Source: CAYSDH01 sp964429805 (GTDB taxonomy: Bacteria > Bacteroidota > Bacteroidia > Flavobacteriales_D > JABDKJ01). Taken from it: DNA of 46,833 nt. Below the pieces are notes generated by a model. That model saw nothing but the letters and a program-made list of their open reading frames with translations. It did not search any database and was not told the origin of the DNA. Positions 33,528 to 41,222 of this stretch are shown here, one piece after another (positions within the stretch are counted from its first letter, which is position 1; each line of letters opens with the position of its first letter). Made by a program: the position numbers and the translations under genes. Location of the stretch: positions 1-46,833 of the forward strand of contig CAYSDH010000020.1 in assembly GCA_964429805.1 (NCBI GenBank). Reading direction: 5' to 3'.

Positions 33528-34655
33528 ATGAAGATTGCCGTAAATACACGATTGCTGCTGAATGGAAAGCTAGAGGGAATTGGCCGATTTACTCATGAAA
33601 TTCTGAAGCGTCTGGTGCTTCAAATGCCTGAGACAGAGTTTACGTTTCTTTTCGATAGGCCTTTTGACGAGTCCTTCATTTATGCTGAAAATGTCACAGG
33701 AGTAGTCCTCAGTCCACAGGCCCGTCATCCATTTTTATATCACTTGTGGTTTGAGCAATCCATGCCGCGATATCTCAAAAAACACCCCCACGATGTTCTG
33801 CTTAGTACAGATGGATACTTGAGCCTCAAAGCCAATATCAAAAAGGTCAATGTCATGCATGATATCAACTTCGAGCATTTTCCTGATTTGCTCTCTGGCA
33901 TTCATCTCTGGCACTATAAAAAGTACTTTCCAAGGTATGCGCGTTTTTCAGATAGGCTGCTGACTGTCTCAGAGTTTAGCAGATTTGATATCGCCAAGAC
34001 ATATGAGATAGAGGAAAGTAACATTGATGTCATCTATAACGGAGTCGCAGATACGTTTGCCCCAGTTGCAGATGAGGTCAAGCGTGCTGCAAAAGAAAAA
34101 TGGACTGATGGGTCAGACTTTTTTGTGTATGTAGGGTCCATGAATCTTAGAAAAAATTTACCCTTTTTGCTTCGCGCTTTCGATCGTTTTATCAGCGAGA
34201 CTGGAAAAGAAATGAAGCTCGTACTCATCGGTTCTAAACAGCGATGGCTGGAAGAGTCGGAACGAGTGTTGCGTTCATTGACACATGCTTCAAAAGTTAT
34301 TTTTACTGGGCGACTTAGTGATGATGAGATGTCTAAAGTCATTGCCTCGGCACTCGCCATGACCTACGTTCCTTTGTTTGAGGGATTTGGTATACCAGTC
34401 ATTGAGTCCTTTGCCTGTGGGGTGCCGGTAATCACATCTAATGTGAGTTCATTGCCAGAAGTGGCTGAAGAGGCTGCGCTTTACGTTGACCCTTATGAAG
34501 AAGGAGAGCTCGTAGGTGCCATGAAAGAAATTTGTGAAGAAGAAGCAATGAGGCAGCGCTTGATTGACGCAGGACTTAAGCGCAGTGCGATTTTTTCATG
34601 GGACAAGAGTGCCACTAAGCTGTCAAAAGTGATAAATCAGCTAGTGGATGAGTAG
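33528..34655 (+). CDS. GT4 family glycosyltransferase
   Basis: This 375-residue GT-B fold enzyme has the family 4 signature in its C-terminal half: 'VGSMNLRKNLPFLLRAF', 'VIFTGRLSDDEMSKVIASA' and the nucleotide-sugar EX7E motif 'EGFGIPVIE', followed by 'SFACGVPVITSNVSSLPEVAEEAALYVDP'. The N-terminal 'NTRLLLNGKLEGIGRFTHEIL' is typical of polysaccharide mannosyl/rhamnosyl transferases of this group. It is divergent from the wzz-wzy pair, so it probably helps build the same surface glycan; donor and acceptor are not predictable. It overlaps the start of rnhB by eight bases. Confidence 0.9.
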   Translation: MKIAVNTRLLLNGKLEGIGRFTHEILKRLVLQMPETEFTFLFDRPFDESFIYAENVTGVVLSPQARHPFLYHLWFEQSMPRYLKKHPHDVLLSTDGYLSLKANIKKVNVMHDINFEHFPDLLSGIHLWHYKKYFPRYARFSDRLLTVSEFSRFDIAKTYEIEESNIDVIYNGVADTFAPVADEVKRAAKEKWTDGSDFFVYVGSMNLRKNLPFLLRAFDRFISETGKEMKLVLIGSKQRWLEESERVLRSLTHASKVIFTGRLSDDEMSKVIASALAMTYVPLFEGFGIPVIESFACGVPVITSNVSSLPEVAEEAALYVDPYEEGELVGAMKEICEEEAMRQRLIDAGLKRSAIFSWDKSATKLSKVINQLVDE

Positions 34656-35238
34656 CTTAAAAGCCTATCTCAGTCGTGGCATTATAGAAGCGGGCACAGA
34701 TGAGGCGGGTCGAGGCTGTCTGGCGGGGCCAGTAGTGGCAGCAGCGGTGGTTATGCCGCCCAGAAAAACGCACCCCTTGCTCAATGACAGCAAGAAGATG
34801 ACGGCCAAGCATCGAGAAGAACTTTTTGACTGGATCAAAAAAAATGCCAAGGCTTGGGCCATTGCTGAAGTAGATAGTCAAACCATTGACGAGATCAACA
34901 TTCTTCAGGCTTCACTGCTTGCCATGCATAAGTCTTTAGATAAGTTGAGCCTCAAACCAGGGCATATTTTGGTTGATGGAAATCGCTTCAAACCATATCC
35001 TTTTACGCCACACACCTGTGTGATTGGTGGTGATGGAAAGTACCGGTCCATCGCAGCAGCATCGGTGTTGGCCAAAGTGCATCGAGACAGATTGATGGAA
35101 GCGTACGCAGAAAAATATCCTGGATATGGATGGGAGAAAAATGCGGGCTACGGAACAGTCATGCATAGAGAGGGCATACAGCGACTTGGCGTCACCCCAA
35201 TTCATCGCATGACTTTTCGTCTCCTACCTGAAAAGTAA
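34648..35238 (+). CDS. rnhB: Ribonuclease HII
   Basis: RNase HII cuts RNA in RNA-DNA hybrids, including single misincorporated ribonucleotides. The 196-residue enzyme has the acidic active site: D18-E19 in 'GTDEAGRGCLAGP', Asp in 'ILVDGNRF', and the last Asp in 'ASVLAKVHRDRLM'. The conserved 'YPGYGWEKNAGYGTVMHREGI' C-terminal region is complete. The ATG overlaps the stop of the glycosyltransferase gene, so translation is likely coupled, though the functions are unrelated. Confidence 0.96.
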   Translation: MSSLKAYLSRGIIEAGTDEAGRGCLAGPVVAAAVVMPPRKTHPLLNDSKKMTAKHREELFDWIKKNAKAWAIAEVDSQTIDEINILQASLLAMHKSLDKLSLKPGHILVDGNRFKPYPFTPHTCVIGGDGKYRSIAAASVLAKVHRDRLMEAYAEKYPGYGWEKNAGYGTVMHREGIQRLGVTPIHRMTFRLLPEK

Positions 35239-35310
35239 GACTGATTGATGCCCCACAGCGCGGTGTTGATAGACAAAGGCCAATTATACGTGTAAGCCTC
35301 TGAGGCCCGT

Positions 35311-35318
35311 TACTTTTG
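35311..35318 (+). promoter_or_regulatory. -7 promoter box of the 886-residue protein gene
   Basis: TACTTTTG is an exact TAnnTTTG box 22 bases before the ATG at 35341. No TTG at the expected -33 distance is evident. Confidence 0.45.
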
Positions 35319-35340
35319 ACTCTTTCACAACCATTGCTTA

Positions 35341-38001
35341 ATGCTGAAGAGACTCTTTCTAGCCATTCTTGTAATCGCCTCACTGCTTGCCATAGGATAC
35401 ACACTCTTTAAGGCGGAAGAGAAAGTGGAGCAGAAGCAAGATATCGCTACCGCCATTCCTGAAGATGCTCTGCTACTTTTTGAGGTTGACAACCTTCAGT
35501 CGCTCTGGGATAAAGTGAAAGACGGCAACATTATCTGGGAAGAACTGGGCTTTACTGACATGGTCACTGACCTGTCAGAACTTGGGTCGAGCATGGACTC
35601 TAGTTTGTTTCATGACCCTGCGTGGGCGAGCTACTTAGACGGGAATAAAACGTTTTGCTCGATACATAGTAATGGTGGAGATGAGGTACACAGTCTACTC
35701 GCATTTGTGCTCAGGCGCGATGTGGAAACGAGTCAGCTCAAGTCTTTTTTTAACGAGCAAGCAGGCACTGAGCGCAGTTATAAAGACAAGGTGTATGAAG
35801 GCACAACTATTTCCTCACTAGATAGTTCAGAGACTTACTTCTGCACGCATAATGGCTTTCTGCTTTTCTCTTCGTCACAAGTGCTCCTCGAGCGCTCAGT
35901 AAGGTCTATCAACACAGGTCAAGGTCTTTTGATCGACAGTGGGTTTAAGAAAATTAGAGCCACAGCAGGAAAGAGTCACCTCTGTTATGCCTATCTCAAT
36001 TACCTGCGTTTTTCTGACTTGGCGAATATGATGCGAAGAAAAAACGGTCATACACCCTTCTTCGAAAACTTCGCGCAGTGGAGTGAGTTTGATGTCAGTA
36101 TCAAGAGTAATGCGCTGCTGATGTCAGGTTTGCTGACCGCACAAGATTCGCTCTCTTCGTACTTGAGTTTGTTCAGAGATCAAGAGACCATAGACATGGA
36201 CGCTCTTTCTTTTGTGCCAGCAAATGTGGCCGACTTCCTGTTTATTGGACTTTCTGACAAAAGACAATTTGACATTAGACATGAGGACTACCTCCATTCC
36301 ATTGGGCGATATAATAAAACACAGCAAGTGTGGGATGATCTTGATAAAGCCTATGGTCTCAGCAAAGAGCAAGTTCTTGAGAGTGTTGGAAATCAGCTTG
36401 TTATGGGGCATATTGAGGGTGCCCCAGTCTCAGAGCAAACTTTTTGTCTCATAGAAATAGCCGAAGACGCAGCCTTGTTGGAGAGCAAAGTCATTAGTTG
36501 GAATGATGAGTATAGGGGTGTTAAAAAAGGAGAAGTGCAAGACTGTCGTTTTTTGGAAGCCACCTTCGGTAGATTTCTTGGTGGCTTAAGTCAGGCTTAT
36601 GTTGCTCAGATGGATGGTTACTTGGCACTGGCCAACTCAGAACGGACCTTAAAAAGTTTAGTCAACTTTAAGCTGAGCGAACGAAGCCTCAAAAATGATG
36701 AGGGTTTTCAAGAGTTTCAAAACGACTTGTCTGGTAGTTCTTCGCTGTGCTATTATCTAGATATATCAAGATCTCCTGACATACTAGAGCAGCAACTTGA
36801 AAGTGAGTTGGCTTCAGAGGTGAGTGAGCATAAGGATGTTTTTCGAAAATTTCAAGCGGTGTGTATTCAGTATGAGCACGCCCGTAATGATCTGTATTAT
36901 CAAAATCTCTACCTCAAGTATAATCCGATTTACAAAAAGGAAACTTCTTCGCTCTGGGAGGCGGAGCTTGACACGACCTTTTCAGATAAGATATGGTCAG
37001 TTACTAATCACGTGAGCGGCCATCAAGACATTGCCGTACAAGACGATTCTGATAAGCTCTACTTGATTTCAAACACTGGAAAAGAACGATGGTCGCGTCA
37101 GATTGACGAAGAGATACGATCTGACATACATCAGATTGACGTCTACAAAAACGGTCGTCTACAGCTCTTGTTTAATACCGACACTAAGATTTACCTCATT
37201 GATAGGCTTGGCAGAGACGTGGAGGGTTACCCTATTAGCTTGCCAGCAAAAGCCACCTCAGTGCTTGGACTGATGGACTATGATAAGAACAAGAAGTACA
37301 GACTGCTGATTGCTACAGCAGAAGGAATGGTCCATAATTTTGATGCCGAGGGTCGAGCGGTCAAGGGTTGGGAATATAAAATGAGAGGAAAGCCAGTGGT
37401 TGGTCATATCACCCATTTCAGCATTTCGGGTAAAGACTACATCACCTGTATTGACTCAGACGGTGACCTCTTTTTCTTGGACAGAACGGGTAAGGTCAGA
37501 CATGATTCTGACATGAATATATCAGCGTATGCAGGCTCGAAATACAGAGTCACCAAGGGGCCAGATATCTCGCGTATCAGGTTGCATTACTTTAAAAACG
37601 ATGGAAAGTTCTGGTCTCAAATGGCCGGTGAAGAAGAGTCGCTTAGTTTCGATTTGACTGATGGTCAAGTCCTAGATTGGTCGTCAAAAGGTGAGTACTA
37701 TTTGCTCAACGGAGACGAGATAGAGCGATACACCGGGCTCGATGAGCCTACAGAGAAAGTGACACTGCAAGAGGAGTGTGAGTCTCTACAAGTAATTCAA
37801 AACATGAATAATGTGTGGCTTGTCACGCAGGCTGCCTCTGGCAATACCTATTTGCAATCTAGCGATGGGCAAGAGGTTTCTGGTTTCCCAATTGCGGGGT
37901 CAACGCGCGCTATTCTCCGTGATATGGATGGTGATGGTAATTCAGAAATTATCATTGGCGATGCTGACGGCATCTTGTATATGTACTCCCTGTCACTTTA
38001 G
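35341..38001 (+). CDS. Unknown membrane-anchored protein with propeller-like C-terminus
   Basis: I do not recognise a named family. The 886-residue protein starts with a membrane anchor or signal ('LFLAILVIASLLAIGYTLF'). Residues 35-540 form a mixed alpha/beta region opening with 'IPEDALLLFEVDNLQSLWDKV', which resembles DUF3352-type proteins. From about 560 on, short repeats such as 'KLYLISNTGKERWSRQ', 'KIYLIDRLGRDVEGYP' and 'LFFLDRTGKV' look like PQQ/beta-propeller blades. The chain ends with an FG-GAP/VCBS-like 'DMDGDGNSEIIIGDADGILYMYSL'. This suggests a periplasmic or surface scaffold. It stands alone between rnhB and the efflux operon. Confidence 0.8.
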   Translation: MLKRLFLAILVIASLLAIGYTLFKAEEKVEQKQDIATAIPEDALLLFEVDNLQSLWDKVKDGNIIWEELGFTDMVTDLSELGSSMDSSLFHDPAWASYLDGNKTFCSIHSNGGDEVHSLLAFVLRRDVETSQLKSFFNEQAGTERSYKDKVYEGTTISSLDSSETYFCTHNGFLLFSSSQVLLERSVRSINTGQGLLIDSGFKKIRATAGKSHLCYAYLNYLRFSDLANMMRRKNGHTPFFENFAQWSEFDVSIKSNALLMSGLLTAQDSLSSYLSLFRDQETIDMDALSFVPANVADFLFIGLSDKRQFDIRHEDYLHSIGRYNKTQQVWDDLDKAYGLSKEQVLESVGNQLVMGHIEGAPVSEQTFCLIEIAEDAALLESKVISWNDEYRGVKKGEVQDCRFLEATFGRFLGGLSQAYVAQMDGYLALANSERTLKSLVNFKLSERSLKNDEGFQEFQNDLSGSSSLCYYLDISRSPDILEQQLESELASEVSEHKDVFRKFQAVCIQYEHARNDLYYQNLYLKYNPIYKKETSSLWEAELDTTFSDKIWSVTNHVSGHQDIAVQDDSDKLYLISNTGKERWSRQIDEEIRSDIHQIDVYKNGRLQLLFNTDTKIYLIDRLGRDVEGYPISLPAKATSVLGLMDYDKNKKYRLLIATAEGMVHNFDAEGRAVKGWEYKMRGKPVVGHITHFSISGKDYITCIDSDGDLFFLDRTGKVRHDSDMNISAYAGSKYRVTKGPDISRIRLHYFKNDGKFWSQMAGEEESLSFDLTDGQVLDWSSKGEYYLLNGDEIERYTGLDEPTEKVTLQEECESLQVIQNMNNVWLVTQAASGNTYLQSSDGQEVSGFPIAGSTRAILRDMDGDGNSEIIIGDADGILYMYSLSL

Positions 38002-38004
38002 AGC

Positions 38005-38036
38005 CTGGAAACAAAAACAGTATAAAACGTTTCCAG
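38005..38036. promoter_or_regulatory. Candidate TetR operator (8-bp inverted repeat)
   Basis: Perfect arms CTGGAAAC (38005-38012) and GTTTCCAG (38029-38036) are separated by 16 bases. The right arm covers the likely -33 element (TTTC, 38030-38033) of the promoter for the TetR gene, so binding there would block transcription of the regulator and its efflux operon. It could instead be a weak terminator of the upstream gene, but no U-tract follows. Confidence 0.5.
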
Positions 38037-38060
38037 TGTGTAAGTAGTTTCTTATTTTTG
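38030..38060 (+). promoter_or_regulatory. Promoter of the TetR-efflux operon
   Basis: TTTC (38030-38033, three of four matches to TTTG) is followed after 19 bases by an exact -7 box TATTTTTG (38053-38060). The start codon at 38071 is ten bases further, leaving almost no leader. Confidence 0.5.
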
Positions 38061-38070
38061 CATCCAGAAG

Positions 38071-38694
38071 ATGGAGGAAAAGAAGTTACAATTTACCGCT
38101 GACGCCTTTGGGGTGTTTATGAAGTACGGCATCAAGTCTGTTACTATGGATGACCTTGCTCGTCATCTTGGCATTTCTAAAAAAACCGTCTACACCTTCG
38201 TGTCTGATAAAAATGAATTGGTGCGAAACACGCTGCAATTCCAATGTGACCTGGAGCGAGAGACTATAGAGAGCATTCATAAAAAAGGCTATAACGCCAT
38301 TGATGAAATGTTTGAGATAGGCAAGTTCGTGTCTAGCATTTTACGAGATGTGCATCCTTCTATTCATTACGATCTTGAAAAGTACCATGGAGAGGTCTTC
38401 GCTGAAGTCATGAGAGAGCATGAGCTTCACATCTATGCCTGCATGGTGAGAAACCTGAAGCAAGGTATTAATGAAAAGCTCTACCGCAAGGATCTAAATG
38501 CCGAAGTCATCTCAAAGATTTACATCAAAAAAATTGAGGTGGTTTTTGATGCAGAGATGTTTCCTCCGAGTGATATTTCGTTTCAAGAAGTCTATGCCGT
38601 CTTATTCAGGTATCACATACTCGGTGTGGCAAGTGCCAAAGGGGTCGAGTATTTGACCAAGAAATTGAAGAAACTCAAATCCAAAACCTTATGA
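38071..38694 (+). CDS. TetR/AcrR family repressor
   Basis: The 207-residue protein has an N-terminal TetR helix-turn-helix (about residues 5-50): 'FGVFMKYGIKSVTMDDLARHLGISKKTVYTFVSDKNELV'. The C-terminal ligand/dimer domain is variable and helical and ends in a lysine-rich tail. Its stop overlaps the ATG of the TolC gene (ATGA), so it is co-transcribed with the pump it probably controls. An inverted repeat over its own promoter suggests autoregulation. In Bacteroidota such regulators often head TolC-MFP-RND operons; the ligand is unknown. Confidence 0.92.
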   Translation: MEEKKLQFTADAFGVFMKYGIKSVTMDDLARHLGISKKTVYTFVSDKNELVRNTLQFQCDLERETIESIHKKGYNAIDEMFEIGKFVSSILRDVHPSIHYDLEKYHGEVFAEVMREHELHIYACMVRNLKQGINEKLYRKDLNAEVISKIYIKKIEVVFDAEMFPPSDISFQEVYAVLFRYHILGVASAKGVEYLTKKLKKLKSKTL

Positions 38695-40070
38695 AAACTG
38701 TAGTGCTCATATTGGCAAGTATATTTTCCTTGGGCTTGAGTGCTCAAGAGATGACATTGAGCCTTGAAGAGGCCATGAACAAAGCGCTCACCATGAATCG
38801 CAACGTGCAGATTTCTGAGTTGGAAATAGAAAAAGCAGAGCGTGTAGTAAAAGAAACATTGGCTATCGGTCTGCCGCAAATCAATGCAAGCGGTGAGTTT
38901 CAAAATTTTCTCGACATCCCAACCACTGTCCTTCCAGACTTTATTAGTCCGTCAGTCTATGGTGTGCTGATTAGTGAAGGCTTGCTACCACCCGGAAGTG
39001 GAGGTCAGTCTGGGCTTGTGCCTGCGCAGTTTGGCACAGAATATAACTTGACTGGTTCGGCCACATTGAGTCAGCTCCTATTTAGCGGTTCGTATCTCAT
39101 CGGTCTTCAAGCCACCAAAAGTTATGTAGAGTTGAGTCAAGTTCAAAAAATGCAGACTGACCTTGAGGTCAAAAAGGGTGTGGCTGACGCCTATTATGCC
39201 GTGCTCGTCTCAGAGCAAAACTTGGAGGTGCTTAATGAGAGTCAAGCCACTCTTGCAAAGACTCTCGCTGAAGTGCAGGCCATGTATGAAGAAGGCTTTG
39301 TCGAAGAGCAGGACGCGGAGCAACTGCAGCTCACGCTCAATACCATTAACAGTCAGCGGGCCAACGCAGAGCGTCAATTAGGGCTCACTAAAAAACTCTT
39401 AAACTTTCAGATAGGCCTTCCGCTTGAGACCCAAGTTACGCTGACTGATAATGCAGAAAGTATATCTGCCACCACGGCCATGAATGAAGACATGGTGCTG
39501 GCTGAGCCTAACATGATGCTACACCCTGACTATCTCTTGACAGAGAATAATGAGGTGCTGCAGCAGCTGAGATTACGGGAGCAAAAGAGTCGTTACTGGC
39601 CAACACTCAATGGCTTCTTTTCATACTCAAGAGCAGCACAGCGAAATGAGTTTAACTTTTTTGATTCGGATCAGGAGTGGTTTCCAGCCACGGTCTGGGG
39701 TCTAAATCTCAATGTGCCTATTTTCTCTAGCGGCATGAAGGCCAATAAGGTCAAGCAGATTGAGATTGACGTAAAAGAAGCAGCGCTAATGAAAGAGCAG
39801 GCTGCAGATGGATTAAAGATGTCTGCCACACAGGCTAAGTCAAATTTCATTTATGCCAAAGACAATTACGAGGTAGAAAAAGAGAGTTTGGCGCTGGCCG
39901 AACGGATCAGGAACAAAACGAGAATTAAGTATCAAGAGGGACTCTCCTCCAGTTTTGAGTTAAATCAGATGGAGACTCAGTACCTCGAGACACAAGGCCG
40001 ATTTATTTTGGCTACGCTCAACCTACTCAACTCGAGTACGGAATTGAAGAAAGCCTTTGGCAGACTATAG
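38691..40070 (+). CDS. TolC family outer membrane efflux protein
   Basis: This 459-residue protein has a signal peptide (to 'GLSAQ') and two outer-membrane efflux protein (OEP) domains with long coiled-coil helices. Landmarks are 'MTLSLEEAMNKALTMNRNVQISELEIEKAE' at the start, 'KYQEGLSSSFELNQMETQYLETQGRFILATLNLLNSSTELKKAFG' at the end, and a second-domain opening near 'RYWPTLNGFFSYS'. It forms the outer-membrane exit duct of a tripartite RND pump. The next gene begins nine bases downstream. Confidence 0.93.
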   Translation: MKTVVLILASIFSLGLSAQEMTLSLEEAMNKALTMNRNVQISELEIEKAERVVKETLAIGLPQINASGEFQNFLDIPTTVLPDFISPSVYGVLISEGLLPPGSGGQSGLVPAQFGTEYNLTGSATLSQLLFSGSYLIGLQATKSYVELSQVQKMQTDLEVKKGVADAYYAVLVSEQNLEVLNESQATLAKTLAEVQAMYEEGFVEEQDAEQLQLTLNTINSQRANAERQLGLTKKLLNFQIGLPLETQVTLTDNAESISATTAMNEDMVLAEPNMMLHPDYLLTENNEVLQQLRLREQKSRYWPTLNGFFSYSRAAQRNEFNFFDSDQEWFPATVWGLNLNVPIFSSGMKANKVKQIEIDVKEAALMKEQAADGLKMSATQAKSNFIYAKDNYEVEKESLALAERIRNKTRIKYQEGLSSSFELNQMETQYLETQGRFILATLNLLNSSTELKKAFGRL

Positions 40071-40079
40071 AACATTATT

Positions 40080-41210
40080 ATGAGAAAGACCATAGTTGTT
40101 ATTATCGGAATGGCATTAGTATCCTGCACAGGAACGGTGCCGCAGGGAATAGATTCTTTGATGGCGGAGAGAGACTCATTGAAGAGTTTGATTGCCGATC
40201 AAAATGAAAGAGTCACAGAGATCAATAAGATTATTGCAGAAAGCGATAGCTCGTTTGAAAAAAGTCTCACGTTGGTAGAAAGTACAGAAATCAAAGAGGA
40301 GTCCTTTGGTCACTTTTTTGAAATCTACGGTCAAGTAGAGACAGACAAAAACATATTGCTCTTTCCAGAGTCATCGGGAGTGGTCAACTCTATCTCGGTA
40401 AAAGAAGGACAGAGAGTGTCAAAGGGCTCAGTGATTGCGAGCATTGATAGTCAAGTACTCAGGAGTCAAATTTCTGAATTAGAAACCAGCCTCTCTTTGG
40501 CGACCACTACCTTTGAAAAGCAGGAGCGACTGTGGAATCAAAAGATAGGGTCGGAAATTCAATTTTTGCAGGCCAAAAATCAAAAGGAGAGTCTAGAGTC
40601 TACGATTAGTACACTGCAGAGTCAGCTAGCAAAGAGTCAAGTGCGTTCGCCTTTTAGTGGTGTGGTTGATGAGATTTTTCCAAATCAAGGCGAGATGGCT
40701 AATCCGGCAATGCCAGTGGCTCGTATAGTCAATCTTGATAGAATGTACATAAAAAGTGAAGTATCAGAAAGTCACTTGCTTTCGGTAAAAAAAGGAACTC
40801 CAGTGTTGGTCGAATTACCAAGTGTAGATAAGTCCTTTTCTGCCGAAGTGACAGAGGCGTCAAGCTACATCAATCCAGAAAACAGGTCATTTAAAGTGAG
40901 GGTCGATTTGCCAACTTCTGAAGTGACAATGAAACCCAATCAATTGGCTCATATTAGAGTAAACGACTACACCAATGACAAGGCGATAGTGCTGCCATTA
41001 AACGTAGTGATGCAGTCGGCAGACGGCCAAGATTTTGTGTACTTGATAAGTGAGAAAGATGGGAGAAGCTTTGCCAAGAAGACCATCATCGAACTTGGAC
41101 TAGAATACAAAGGAAGAGTTGAGGTACTCGGTGGTCTTAAGCCCGGAGATTCTGTCATCAGCAGAGGCGGGAAAAGTGTGAGGGAAGGACAAAGAGTAAG
41201 ACGTTCTTAA
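40080..41210 (+). CDS. RND efflux periplasmic adaptor (membrane fusion protein)
   Basis: The 376-residue adaptor has a lipoprotein signal ('TIVVIIGMALVSC'), so it is probably lipid-anchored in the inner membrane. A coiled-coil region near residues 25-60 is followed by the lipoyl/barrel-sandwich halves ('GVVNSISVKEGQRVSKGSVIASID' and 'SQVRSPFSGVVDEIFPNQGEM'), an alpha-helical hairpin between them ('QISELETSLSLATTTFEKQERLWNQ'), then beta-barrel and membrane-proximal domains. It links the TolC duct to the RND permease coded next, twelve bases downstream. Confidence 0.93.
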   Translation: MRKTIVVIIGMALVSCTGTVPQGIDSLMAERDSLKSLIADQNERVTEINKIIAESDSSFEKSLTLVESTEIKEESFGHFFEIYGQVETDKNILLFPESSGVVNSISVKEGQRVSKGSVIASIDSQVLRSQISELETSLSLATTTFEKQERLWNQKIGSEIQFLQAKNQKESLESTISTLQSQLAKSQVRSPFSGVVDEIFPNQGEMANPAMPVARIVNLDRMYIKSEVSESHLLSVKKGTPVLVELPSVDKSFSAEVTEASSYINPENRSFKVRVDLPTSEVTMKPNQLAHIRVNDYTNDKAIVLPLNVVMQSADGQDFVYLISEKDGRSFAKKTIIELGLEYKGRVEVLGGLKPGDSVISRGGKSVREGQRVRRS

Positions 41211-41222
41211 TAAACGGTTGAC

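Noticed and set aside
34648..35238. RNase HII as part of a defence or retron system
   Set aside because: Ordinary housekeeping RNase HII with normal neighbours; no reverse transcriptase or effector gene.
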